From: Actinomycetes bacterium
GTDB lineage: Bacteria; Actinomycetota; Acidimicrobiia; Acidimicrobiales; Acidimicrobiaceae
DNA: 10,826 bases
Reading direction: 5' to 3'
NCBI GenBank assembly: GCA_021792075.1
Contig: JAJYVK010000026.1
Span: 1 to 10,826, forward strand
A program made the translations under genes and the position numbers. This document shows positions 1-7,728 of the stretch, piece after piece (position 1 is the stretch's first letter; every line of letters starts with the position of its first letter). Under the pieces are notes generated by a model that searched no databases, was not told where the DNA came from, and saw only the letters and a list, made by a program, of their open reading frames with translations.

Positions 1-261
<261 letters not shown>

Positions 262-273
262 ACAACAAATCTT

Positions 274-1662
274 CTAACTCTCCGCCGCTCTGATTGCTTC
301 CCTGAAATCCTTCGTTTTAGATCGTAAAGCCGATTCGAGATCAATTCCAATCGCTTTTGCAAGATTTGCGATCCACCAGAGCAACTCGCCAAATTCATCG
401 GACAGCTCCACAGCTCCGGTTCCAATGAGCTCCCCAAGCTCTTCCAAAGTCCTCGATGCCGCCACCATCGAGCTCTGTGCACTGGGGATTTCAATTCCCA
501 CAGCGGTCGCTTTCCTCAGAAGCTTAGACACCAGGATCAAAGACGGCAGCGACTCAGGAATTCCCTCGAGCACGCTTGCACGACCCTCTTGGGTCTGCTT
601 GATCTTCTCCCAATTTGAAATGACCTGAGCTGAACTGTTCACCTCGAGTTCGGTGAAGACGTGCGGGTGGCGCCGAATCAACTTTGCAACCACGGTCTCC
701 GCCACATCTGCAAGATCAAAGCGGCCTTCCTCGGCCGCCAGATTGGAGTGAAAGTATACCTGTACCAAAAGATCGCCCAATTCACCTTTGAACTCTTCGA
801 AAAGGCTCGCTGAAGCCTCCCCATCGCCATCTAGCTTTTCGATGGCATCGACGACCTCGTAGCTCTCCTCGATTAGATGAGTCACAAGGGACTGATGGGT
901 CTGCTCTCGGTCCCATGGACATTCGTTCCTGAGTCTGGCAATGATATCGTAGAGCTCCACAAGCGCTGGCCCTGGGACAGCCGGAATTCGTGGTACGTAT
1001 ATCGTCGTGAGATGATCCGGCTCCACAGCCCTGTCGAGCTCATCCCAAACCACCTCTGCGACAAGTTCAGAGCTCGTGCCGAGACGTTGAAGGACAACAG
1101 CCGTGCTGGCATTTGGGTCTACAAGCGAGAGCTTCACATCGGAAAGAATCTGCCTTGACCAGACCTGAGTCAACAGGAAAGGCCCCCTGTTCAGCTTGGC
1201 ATGGTGCGAAAAGTCAGTGGCATCGATCATGGTGACCCCGGAGGCAAATGGATCGATACCCAAAGCAGACCATATCAACTCCAAGAAGGAAATCCCTGGT
1301 AAAACCTCCACCGAATCTGGAACATACTCCCTAAGCAGGTCCACACTCTTCTCTGCAACAAGTGGAGATCCGGGAACCATGTACAGGATGACTCCCGGCG
1401 TGGCTTGGGCGGCTTCGATAATCTTCTCGGCCATCTCCCGGTATAGTTCCTCGAAACTCGCGGCCTTCTCGTACAGAGAATCAAACGATCTAATCTCTAT
1501 CGACGGCCTTCTCTTGATGATCTCCAATCTTGCGGCAGCGACACCTGGATGAATCTCGGTCCGAAATATGACAAGTGCGACCTCGTCGATGACAGCCCAC
1601 ACCCTATCATCGATCACAGGTTTCTCGCCGGGACCCAGACCAGCTACAACGATCCTTCCCAT
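274..1662 (-). CDS. mazG: Tetrapyrrole methylase-like / MazG nucleotide pyrophosphohydrolase fusion (YabN type)
   Basis: MazG proteins hydrolyse nucleoside triphosphates to monophosphates and pyrophosphate and help clean the nucleotide pool. Residues 1-225 resemble the SAM-dependent tetrapyrrole methylase fold, with GLGPG at 8-12 and VPGSPLVAE near 96-104, as in Bacillus YabN. A MazG domain follows, with CPWDREQTH at 248-256, the metal-binding EExxE at 265-269 and ELGD at 294-297. The second MazG repeat (about 375-455) keeps EExxE at 407-411 but has EFGEL in place of the usual EEMGDL, so the conserved Asp is Glu426. I chose the ATG at 1662 because GAGGGAG (1666-1672) lies just upstream and the family homology begins right after it. 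An ATG at 1686 would add eight residues but has no visible ribosome binding site. The gene lies 43-67 nt after the lipoprotein gene, probably co-transcribed. The substrate and any methylase activity are unknown. Confidence 0.93.
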   Translation of the reverse strand: MGRIVVAGLGPGEKPVIDDRVWAVIDEVALVIFRTEIHPGVAAARLEIIKRRPSIEIRSFDSLYEKAASFEELYREMAEKIIEAAQATPGVILYMVPGSPLVAEKSVDLLREYVPDSVEVLPGISFLELIWSALGIDPFASGVTMIDATDFSHHAKLNRGPFLLTQVWSRQILSDVKLSLVDPNASTAVVLQRLGTSSELVAEVVWDELDRAVEPDHLTTIYVPRIPAVPGPALVELYDIIARLRNECPWDREQTHQSLVTHLIEESYEVVDAIEKLDGDGEASASLFEEFKGELGDLLVQVYFHSNLAAEEGRFDLADVAETVVAKLIRRHPHVFTELEVNSSAQVISNWEKIKQTQEGRASVLEGIPESLPSLILVSKLLRKATAVGIEIPSAQSSMVAASRTLEELGELIGTGAVELSDEFGELLWWIANLAKAIGIDLESALRSKTKDFREAIRAAES

Positions 1663-1729
1663 GGGCTCCCTCGCAATTTCAGACATCTACCCGAACTTCA
1701 AGCGCAGCTCCAGCGTAGACCAAATAGGG

Positions 1730-2743
1730 CTAGCTACCCGAAGGTACGAAGAAATTGAGCAGTGACGGCGCCGGACTAAACAGAGGAGAAACTCCTGAAG
1801 AAGTGCCTGTCTTGGTGATGTGGCCATAGCGGGAACTTACCGTGATAGCTGCCGACTTTGCATCCAGGTTCACCAAATTCGTGATTGCGTTTGATCCTTT
1901 GGTGCCCAGGATGGCTGCCCTGATCTGGGGTGTCAGCTGATCGAAAGGAAGCGTGCTTCGCGAAGTGACCTCAATTATCGCCCAGCCAGACGGAAGGTGC
2001 GCTGGAGACGCAATCGAGTTGGCTGCCAAGTTCCTGACGATTTGGGCATACTGGCTTCCCAACGCTGAAACATAGTTCCCGTAGGTACCGCACCCCACAG
2101 CACCACCATTTGGAGCAGTGTTGGGGTCACCGGAGTTCGCCTTGGCAAGAGCTGCAAAATTGGCGCCCTGCTGCAGCTGCTGGTAGAGGGAATCTGCCTG
2201 CGCCTGAGTGCCGACAAGTATCTGAGAAGAGCAGATGTTGTCGAATTCCGCCGAGTGAGAGCTGTAGTAGTTTCGCAAGGCGTTGAGCGAAACGTTGGCA
2301 TTCACGAGGCGAGCCTCAACTACGTCAAGCATGGCGGAGTCCTTGATCAGCTGAGCCTGATACTCCTTGGAAAACTGGTTGAAAACCGAGGCGCCTCCAA
2401 AAGTCTGCTCTGCATCCACACGACCCAGCGCTATGTCTTCGGCAGTCAGCTTGACTCCGAGTTTCTGAGCCTCCTGGTCGATCAGGTCCATCGAAATACG
2501 TCGGTTCAATACTTCGTCAACAAAAGTCATGCTGTAGGTGCCGTTACCACCCTGTCCATATACCTGCTGAGAGCTCTCGAGCTGCTTGACGAATGCCGAA
2601 TTGGCGGTTATTGATTTGACCTCAGACAAAAGTTCGGACGAGGTGATAGTCTTGCCGCCGACGGTTGCCGCAACCGGCGAAGATACGCATCCGGACAAAG
2701 CCACCCCGAGACCCAACAGTCCCAATACTTTCGAAAATCTCAA
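1730..2743 (-). CDS. Exported lipoprotein with SurA/PrsA-like fold and degenerate parvulin domain
   Basis: This 337-aa protein is a predicted lipoprotein. A short hydrophobic signal ends in the lipobox LSGC, with the lipidated cysteine at 19. Residues about 25-160 look like a SurA N-terminal-type helical chaperone region. Residues about 165-262 resemble a PpiC parvulin domain: SSQILVGTQAQA, then the typical GANFAALAKANSGDP stretch, a GG turn and a closing GWAIIEV strand. The histidines usually found in HILV and GYHII are Gln174 and Trp254. Cys171 and Cys218 are the only cysteines after the lipidated one. The tail after 300 is Ser/Pro-rich and of unclear role. The start is TTG (2743-2741), set by GGAGG at 2751-2755 with 7-nt spacing; a nearer GTG is out of frame. 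Its position beside mfd and mazG recalls actinobacterial lipoproteins of this locus. The likely role is folding of exported proteins; isomerase activity is doubtful. Confidence 0.85.
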   Translation of the reverse strand: MRFSKVLGLLGLGVALSGCVSSPVAATVGGKTITSSELLSEVKSITANSAFVKQLESSQQVYGQGGNGTYSMTFVDEVLNRRISMDLIDQEAQKLGVKLTAEDIALGRVDAEQTFGGASVFNQFSKEYQAQLIKDSAMLDVVEARLVNANVSLNALRNYYSSHSAEFDNICSSQILVGTQAQADSLYQQLQQGANFAALAKANSGDPNTAPNGGAVGCGTYGNYVSALGSQYAQIVRNLAANSIASPAHLPSGWAIIEVTSRSTLPFDQLTPQIRAAILGTKGSNAITNLVNLDAKSAAITVSSRYGHITKTGTSSGVSPLFSPAPSLLNFFVPSGS

Positions 2744-2750
2744 CTCACGT

Positions 2751-2755
2751 CCTCC
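2751..2755 (-). promoter_or_regulatory. Ribosome binding site deciding a TTG start
   Basis: GGAGG lies seven bases upstream of the TTG that opens the lipoprotein gene. A GTG closer to it starts a different frame and hits TGA as its third codon, so the TTG is the only start that gives the lipoprotein signal sequence. Confidence 0.7.
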
Positions 2756-2779
2756 AAAAAGTCACGAGGTGCCAGCTCC

Positions 2780-2797
2780 TCAAACTAAACCTCGCAT
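2780..2797 (-). other. Possible five-codon leader ORF before the lipoprotein gene
   Basis: ATG followed by four sense codons and TGA (MRGLV) sits behind GGAGGT (2801-2806), 3-4 nt from the ATG and as strong as the lipoprotein's own site. It ends 36 nt before the TTG start. A CACCTC segment (2768-2773 on this strand) lies between the two and could pair with a GAGG sequence on either side. This may be a translated leader or only a chance match. The tiny size gives no coding statistics, so confidence is low. Confidence 0.2.
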
Positions 2798-2908
2798 ATT
2801 ACCTCCAGGCATCGCCGTGATCCGGCAACCACGAAGATCCACCCGGTAGACCTATCTCAACTCATGCTCTCACTAATTCCGCTCAACTGCTCAATCGACT
2901 TTTGCAAA

Positions 2909-3049
2909 CTACCGCTTGGCGAAGAATTTTTCCAGTCGCGGGTCCGAGGGATTGAACCATTAGCGAAGTTGTTGCTTGGTCATAACAAACGCCAACAAGA
3001 ACAAATTAGATCCGCCACCTAGGATTGCAGTAAGAACAAAGTAGTCGAC
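2909..3049 (-). pseudogene. Possible remnant of a small membrane protein downstream of mfd
   Basis: The 311-nt gap between mfd and the lipoprotein gene contains one frame that looks like protein. From GTC at 3049 it reads VDYFVLTAILGGGSNLFLLA, then FVMTKQQLR, meets TAA (2960-2962), and continues in the same frame as WFNPSDPRLEKFFAKR to TAG (2909-2911). It would be a single transmembrane helix followed by a charged, amphipathic tail. No ATG, GTG or TTG precedes the hydrophobic part before an in-frame TGA inside the end of mfd. GGAAGG lies nine bases before the GTC, which could be a decayed GTG. Two lesions, no start and an internal stop, suggest a dead small gene. Chance cannot be excluded for 46 codons. 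I do not recognise a family. Confidence 0.3.
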
Positions 3050-3054
3050 CCTGG

Positions 3055-6000
3055 CTAACCTTCCATCAATTCCTCGAATACCATCTCAACCGCTTGCATT
3101 GGGTCAGAATCCTTGGAAATTGGAATCACGACCGCCTTTTCCCCCTCTTTGTAAATGGCTCTCGGGAATTTCCGTTTCATGCGCACCGAGAGCGACGCCT
3201 TCAACTCCACGGGAGCCAAACGCACCGAAGGGCTCACCAGCGAAGACCTTCCAAAGCCAGAGACGATAACCTCTTTGACCTTCGCACGGATAGCGCGAGC
3301 TCTTAGCTTGGCCAGTCGGAGCAGCGACTTGGTTTCATCAGGCAATGGCCCGAACCTGTCAGACCACTCCTGACCAACCTGGTCCACATCCTCGTTTGTG
3401 GTGCACATAGAGAGCCGCCTGTACGCCTCGAGACGGAGATCAGTCCTGGAAATATAGCTCTCGGGAATGACCGCCCCTACTGGAATCTCTAGCTTGATCT
3501 CGGGCAGGGGCGCCTCGAATTCGCCCTTCAGCTCTCGGACCGCCTCCTCGACCATTCTGACGTAGAGATCGTAGCCGACCGCCGCAATGTGTCCGGACTG
3601 ATCTTCACCAAGGATGTTCCCTGCGCCCCTGATCTCGAGATCGCGCTTGGCGATACGAAATCCGGAACCGAGCTCGGTATTTTCTCCAATCGTCTTGAGC
3701 CTTTCGTAGGCATCTTCGCTCAGGGAACTCTCTGCCGGATGAAAAAGATAGGCATAGCCACGCGTCCCCGAACGCCCGATCCGACCCCTCAGCTGATGAA
3801 GCTGCCCCAGCCCCAGCAGGTCCGCACGATCCACGACCAAAGTATTTACGGTAGGCATGTCGATCCCAGACTCTATAATCGTTGTACAAACCAAGACGTC
3901 CGATCTGCCTTCCCAAAAATCAACCACAGTTTGTTCCAATAAATTCTCATCCATCTGCCCGTGAGCTACCGCTATGCGAGCCTCTGGAACTAGGCGTGAC
4001 ACCCTTTGAGCAACCGACTCGATATCAGAAACCCTGTTGTGCACAAAGAAGACCTGTCCTTCACGCATCAACTCTCGACGAATGGCTTCAGAGACCGCAA
4101 GTTCATCGTACTCACCCACGTACGTCAAGATCGGCTGCCTTCTCATCGGGGGAGTGCTCAACAGGCTCATATCCCTAATCCCCGTGAGCGACATCTCCAA
4201 TGTCCGCGGGATCGGCGTTGCGGTCAAGGTGAGCACATCTACCCCCGCCTTCACCTGTTTTATGGTCTCCTTGTGCGTGACACCGAAATGCTGCTCCTCA
4301 TCAATCACCAGCAGACCGAGATCTGAAAAGACGACGTCCTGACTCAGGAGCCTATGAGTGCCTATCACGACGTCAACCGTGCCATCCGCCACACCCTCCA
4401 GCACCGTCCTGCTCTGTGCGGGCGTAAGAAACCTGGAGATGACCTCGACTCGAACGGGAAACCCCGAGAACCTGTCGGAAAATGTCTGAAAATGCTGCTG
4501 CGCTAGAAGTGTCGTGGGCACCAGAACAGCAGCCTGCTTTCCATCTTGCACAGCTTTGAAAACCGCTCTAATGGCTATCTCGGTCTTCCCAAAGCCGACA
4601 TCGCCACAGATCAAACGATCCATCGGCCGTTCCGATTCCATGTCAGCCTTGACCTCTTCTATCGCTCGAGCCTGGTCGGGAGTCAGATCGTACGGGAAAA
4701 GGTCTTCCATCTCCTTTTGCCAAACGGTATCAGCCGAAAAGGCAAAACCCTTGGTGACAATTCGCTTCTGATAAAGGACGATGAGTTCCTGCGCAATCTG
4801 GGAAACCGCCCTTCGCACCTTTGACCTGGTCTTTTGCCATTCAGTTCCGCCGAGCTTGGAGAGGGTCGGCGTTTCTCCTCCCAGATAGGGGGTGATCGAC
4901 TCCATCTGATCAGAAGGGATGTAGAGACGATCTCCTCCTCGATACTCGATTAGAAGATAGTCCCTTTCAACGCCCCCCAGCTCTTGGTTGACCATCCCCG
5001 CAAAGCGCCCAATTCCATGATGGCTGTGTACGACGTAGCCGCCGACCTGAAGCGCATCGAATACCTGGGCTCTCGCTGAATGCCTGACCCGTCCTGCTCT
5101 CTGGGCCCTTCTCTTGTTCGTCAGATCCCCGACACCGATTATGCCAAGCTTGATCTCAGGAAAGATCGCTCCATGCTCGAGTTCGCTCACCGTTACATAG
5201 ATACCGGGCTGCTGCTGCTCGAGGAATGAATCGAGCTCTTCTTGACTTTGCGCCAGAGTCGGCAGGAAGCCGTGGGTTGAAAGCGAGGCCGCCAGCCGCT
5301 GAGCGAGGGCCCCATTTGCCGCGCACAAAAAGAGAGAATACCCCTGCTTGAGCAGCTGAGACAGGCGAGAAGCAATCGCTTCAGGCTCTTTTGAAGCAAG
5401 ATCGAATCCCTTGGCATTCAGCTCGACCCTAAAGGACGTATCTTGTACCGTATTTGCGAGCTGAATGGTCGCTCGCGCCGAAGCAAAGACTGTGTCCAGT
5501 TCACGGTAAAGCTGAGGAAAGCTCTCATGGTCCTCCGGCACCATCCATGTGGTGCTGAGAACCTCGGCTATTGATTTCTCCTCTTGCAACAGATCGGCTA
5601 CACGCGACCTCAGTCGTGACGGCTCGAAGAGTATCACCCTGGTATCGGCTCCCAGGATGTCACCAAAGTTCTGCGCTGATTGATCCAGCCATGGAAGCCA
5701 GGACTCCATGCCTTCAAAGAACTGCCCGCTAGCGACCTTTTCCCAAGCGGAGCCGGCATAGGAAAGTTCATTTCGGAGCTGAACGGCCCTCTCCATCACC
5801 TGCTGATCTAGAAGCAGTTCCCGGGCTGGATACAGAACCGCGTTCTCGATAGAATCAATCGACAGCTGATCTGATGGATCGAAGATAGAAAGACGGTCGA
5901 TCTCGTCACCAAAGAAGTCAGCTCTGATGGGCAGGTCTTGTTCCGAGGGGAACACGTCGACAATGGAGCCACGAACCGCGAACTCACCTCTGTTTTCAGC

Positions 6001-6501
6001 TTGATATTCACGCCTGTATCCAGTATCCGCAAGCCACTGGACAAGCTCCTCCAGCAGAGTGACTTTCCCCAGTTCAAGCCTCATGAAGCCTGCGTTCAGG
6101 GCCGAACTCCCAATTAGCTGCGACACGGAACGTGCGGAGGCCACGATAACAAGCCGGTTCAGCACCGGTAGCCGGCCTGTGATCTCGTTGAGGACCCTCA
6201 GCCGGCGCCCCATCGTTTCAATAGATGGAGAGACCCTCTCCATGGGAAGTGTTTCCCACGATGGATAGAGCCGCGCCATCTCCGGCCCAAGGAGCTCCTT
6301 GAGCTCTTCATAGAGTTCCAACGCCTGTTGTCTTGTCGCTACAACAGCGACTATGTTGCCCTCGTCTCGAGCCTCCTGCAGGGCTCCCAGCAGAAAGGGT
6401 ACGGCCGACCCCGGAAGATAGAAGCTTTCAGAAGGAAAGCCGTGTATCTTTTCAACCGACGGAATCTCACTTAACGGGCCAAACAGACTTCTGAAATGCA
6501 C
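3055..6501 (-). CDS. mfd: Transcription-repair coupling factor Mfd
   Basis: Mfd is the ATP-driven translocase that pushes stalled RNA polymerase off DNA lesions and recruits UvrA. At 1148 aa it is full length for the family. The N-terminal UvrB-like module covers about 1-340. The CarD-like RNA-polymerase-interacting domain is at about 480-545 (VGGYVVHSHHGIGRF, then DYLLIEYRGGDRLYIP). The helicase core has Walker A GDVGFGKT at 633-640, DEEQ at 734-737, TATPIPRTL at 760-768 and motif VI HQLRGRIGRSG at 902-912, followed by the translocation (TRG) region. The C-terminal D7 domain is at about 1005-1110. No key motif is missing. The start is GTG at 6501. An in-frame TAA nine bases upstream blocks extension except by ATT or ACA, and no Shine-Dalgarno is visible. 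With only 13 nt after the pth stop, translational coupling to pth is likely. Confidence 0.98.
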   Translation of the reverse strand: MHFRSLFGPLSEIPSVEKIHGFPSESFYLPGSAVPFLLGALQEARDEGNIVAVVATRQQALELYEELKELLGPEMARLYPSWETLPMERVSPSIETMGRRLRVLNEITGRLPVLNRLVIVASARSVSQLIGSSALNAGFMRLELGKVTLLEELVQWLADTGYRREYQAENRGEFAVRGSIVDVFPSEQDLPIRADFFGDEIDRLSIFDPSDQLSIDSIENAVLYPARELLLDQQVMERAVQLRNELSYAGSAWEKVASGQFFEGMESWLPWLDQSAQNFGDILGADTRVILFEPSRLRSRVADLLQEEKSIAEVLSTTWMVPEDHESFPQLYRELDTVFASARATIQLANTVQDTSFRVELNAKGFDLASKEPEAIASRLSQLLKQGYSLFLCAANGALAQRLAASLSTHGFLPTLAQSQEELDSFLEQQQPGIYVTVSELEHGAIFPEIKLGIIGVGDLTNKRRAQRAGRVRHSARAQVFDALQVGGYVVHSHHGIGRFAGMVNQELGGVERDYLLIEYRGGDRLYIPSDQMESITPYLGGETPTLSKLGGTEWQKTRSKVRRAVSQIAQELIVLYQKRIVTKGFAFSADTVWQKEMEDLFPYDLTPDQARAIEEVKADMESERPMDRLICGDVGFGKTEIAIRAVFKAVQDGKQAAVLVPTTLLAQQHFQTFSDRFSGFPVRVEVISRFLTPAQSRTVLEGVADGTVDVVIGTHRLLSQDVVFSDLGLLVIDEEQHFGVTHKETIKQVKAGVDVLTLTATPIPRTLEMSLTGIRDMSLLSTPPMRRQPILTYVGEYDELAVSEAIRRELMREGQVFFVHNRVSDIESVAQRVSRLVPEARIAVAHGQMDENLLEQTVVDFWEGRSDVLVCTTIIESGIDMPTVNTLVVDRADLLGLGQLHQLRGRIGRSGTRGYAYLFHPAESSLSEDAYERLKTIGENTELGSGFRIAKRDLEIRGAGNILGEDQSGHIAAVGYDLYVRMVEEAVRELKGEFEAPLPEIKLEIPVGAVIPESYISRTDLRLEAYRRLSMCTTNEDVDQVGQEWSDRFGPLPDETKSLLRLAKLRARAIRAKVKEVIVSGFGRSSLVSPSVRLAPVELKASLSVRMKRKFPRAIYKEGEKAVVIPISKDSDPMQAVEMVFEELMEG

Positions 6502-6514
6502 TGTAATTTAATCG

Positions 6515-7087
6515 CTATCGAATGTTGAACCGGTTCATAGCGGCCTCGACGCCATTCAGGAGAATCTCCTCAATGGCGTCAACTGCTTTTGAAACACCGG
6601 CGATTAACGACTCTCGCTCCTTTGGAGGGGGAATAGCCAATACATAATCCACTATCGCCCCAGACGCCATCGGTCTCCCAATCCCTATGCGAATCCTAAC
6701 AAAATCAGAAGATCCATAAAACGCCACGATTGACTTAAGGCCGTTATGGCCCGCAACCCCACCGCCCTTTTTGACTCTGACAACCCCTGGGGGCAGATCC
6801 AGCTCGTCATGCACCACCAAAAGACCCTCAGGAGATGCGATCGGGTATTTCCTAACAAGTCCGCGCAAGGCCTGGCCGGTGTTGTTCACATAGGTCTGAG
6901 GAAAAGCCAAAGCAACTATTTCAGACCCCAACTTGATCTCAGCGAGCAAAGCCTTACACCTGGTATTAGGCACCAGAGATGTGCCATGTCGGGAGGCAGC
7001 TTCCGCTACAGCCATGGCACCTAGATTGTGCCTGGTCTTCTCATAAGCCCTCCCGGGATTTCCCAGTCCCAGCACTATAACGCTGAT
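6515..7087 (-). CDS. pth: Peptidyl-tRNA hydrolase, apparently with an ATC start
   Basis: Pth cleaves the ester bond of peptidyl-tRNAs released from ribosomes, recycling tRNA in the cytoplasm. Counted from ATC at 7087 it is 190 aa, the usual size. Catalytic and binding residues are all present: Asn10 (LGLGNPG), His20 (TRHN), Asn68 (TYVNNTG), Asp94 (VVHDELDLPPG) and Asn115 (GHNGL), with the GGG loop before the last. Only a GTG at 7075 is a conventional start. It has no ribosome binding site within normal reach and would remove part of the first beta strand. An in-frame TAG at 7099-7097 leaves no ATG, GTG or TTG upstream, whereas AGGAG at 7094-7098 lies six bases before ATC and gives SVIVLGLGNPG, the family's normal N-terminus. 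The gene is 125 nt after rplY and 13 nt before mfd. Identity is certain; the start is inferred. Confidence 0.96.
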   Translation of the reverse strand: MSVIVLGLGNPGRAYEKTRHNLGAMAVAEAASRHGTSLVPNTRCKALLAEIKLGSEIVALAFPQTYVNNTGQALRGLVRKYPIASPEGLLVVHDELDLPPGVVRVKKGGGVAGHNGLKSIVAFYGSSDFVRIRIGIGRPMASGAIVDYVLAIPPPKERESLIAGVSKAVDAIEEILLNGVEAAMNRFNIR

Positions 7088-7093
7088 TTCAAT

Positions 7094-7098
7094 CTCCT
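7094..7098 (-). promoter_or_regulatory. Ribosome binding site pointing to a non-canonical pth start
   Basis: AGGAG overlaps the in-frame TAG stop that precedes pth. It is six bases from ATC (7087), directly next to ATT (7093), fifteen from ATA (7078) and eighteen from the first ordinary start, GTG (7075). A TTG within the spacer is out of frame and reaches TAG after five codons. The spacing favours ATC. Confidence 0.5.
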
Positions 7099-7212
7099 AG
7101 AACTGGTGACCTAGTGATATCGAGATTTGACTTCCTCCCCTGCCCCTAGCTGCGGCTCTGCGGTGCTACTGATCCCCCGGTTCCAAGCGAGTCCGCTCTA
7201 CGGGATAAAAGG

Positions 7213-7512
7213 TTACTTCTGGTTTAGAACCTGAAAGTCGACATGAAGTACTTCTTGACGAACCGGGTGCCGCTGAATCTCCTTGATGACCACGTGACGC
7301 TTCTTACCGTCAAGGTCCAGCTCCACAACGCTGCCGACCAATTGCCCTTTCGACATCGCTGCACGCAGCGCCCGCCCGTCACAGGATACAGCAATCGGAT
7401 CAATGGCCGCACCGTAGACAACGCCAGGTACCCGGCCCTCTGCGCGCAGACGCCGTGAAACAGGGCTTCCTGGAAGCCGACCAGACTTGGCAACAAGCAC
7501 TAGCTCAGACAC
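7213..7512 (-). CDS. rplY: 50S ribosomal protein L25, short single-domain form
   Basis: L25 binds 5S rRNA in the central protuberance of the large subunit. The 99-aa product has the family signature SRRLRAEGRVPGVVYG at about 19-34 and the strand VVIKEIQRHPVRQEVLHVDF near the C-terminus, where the 5S-binding beta barrel closes. It stops six residues after that barrel, so it corresponds to the E. coli-sized L25 (94 aa). It lacks the second domain found in CTC/TL5-type proteins, which most actinobacteria, including M. tuberculosis, carry. The start is GTG (7512) with AGGAG ending six bases upstream. It lies downstream of its own probable promoter (7591-7599) and upstream of pth, as in other actinobacteria. 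No frameshifted C-terminal domain is present in the 125-nt gap that follows. Confidence 0.96.
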   Translation of the reverse strand: MSELVLVAKSGRLPGSPVSRRLRAEGRVPGVVYGAAIDPIAVSCDGRALRAAMSKGQLVGSVVELDLDGKKRHVVIKEIQRHPVRQEVLHVDFQVLNQK

Positions 7513-7558
7513 CGAACTCTCCTAAAAATAACTTCTCTCACCTGAAACAAATAACTTG

Positions 7559-7569
7559 ACTAGTCTAGT
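7559..7569. repeat. Palindrome in the rplY leader
   Basis: ACTAG-T-CTAGT is a perfect inverted repeat with one central base. It lies in the 5' leader between the probable rplY promoter and the start codon. It could be a protein-binding site or a small hairpin in the leader RNA. An 11-base palindrome can also occur by chance. Confidence 0.3.
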
Positions 7570-7590
7570 TACTACTTCGCTGAACTGGGC

Positions 7591-7599
7591 AGTATACCA
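7591..7599 (-). promoter_or_regulatory. Extended -10 promoter for rplY-pth-mfd
   Basis: TGGTATACT is an extended -10 element: TG, one base, then TATACT, five of six to consensus. The hexamer 17 bases upstream, TGTCTG, is a poor -35, as is common for extended -10 promoters. Transcription would start near 7584, giving a leader of about 70 nt before rplY. It sits beyond the prs hairpin, so rplY probably has its own transcription start. Confidence 0.5.
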
Positions 7600-7728
7600 T
7601 GCCCTCAAATTCGCAGACACTGCCAGTAAGCCAGACTCTGCCACCGACTGGACATGCATGTCAAATCTGGAATACCGCACGGATGAATCCGGGGCCTCTT
7701 TGCTTAGCACCTGATTGGGAGAAAGATG

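Noticed and set aside
2935..2965. A tRNA T-arm-like string on the minus strand (GGTTCAATCC) in the mfd-lipoprotein gap
   Set aside because: The flanking bases do not form a five-pair T stem and no acceptor, anticodon or D arm can be folded around it.
7150..7175. Short tandem CTGCGG repeat in the rplY-pth gap
   Set aside because: Only two copies, direct rather than inverted, with no hairpin or array; most likely chance.
7522..7710. Minus-strand 62-codon frame between prs and rplY
   Set aside because: It covers the rplY promoter and leader. Its sequence shows no family resemblance, and no good ribosome binding site was seen.
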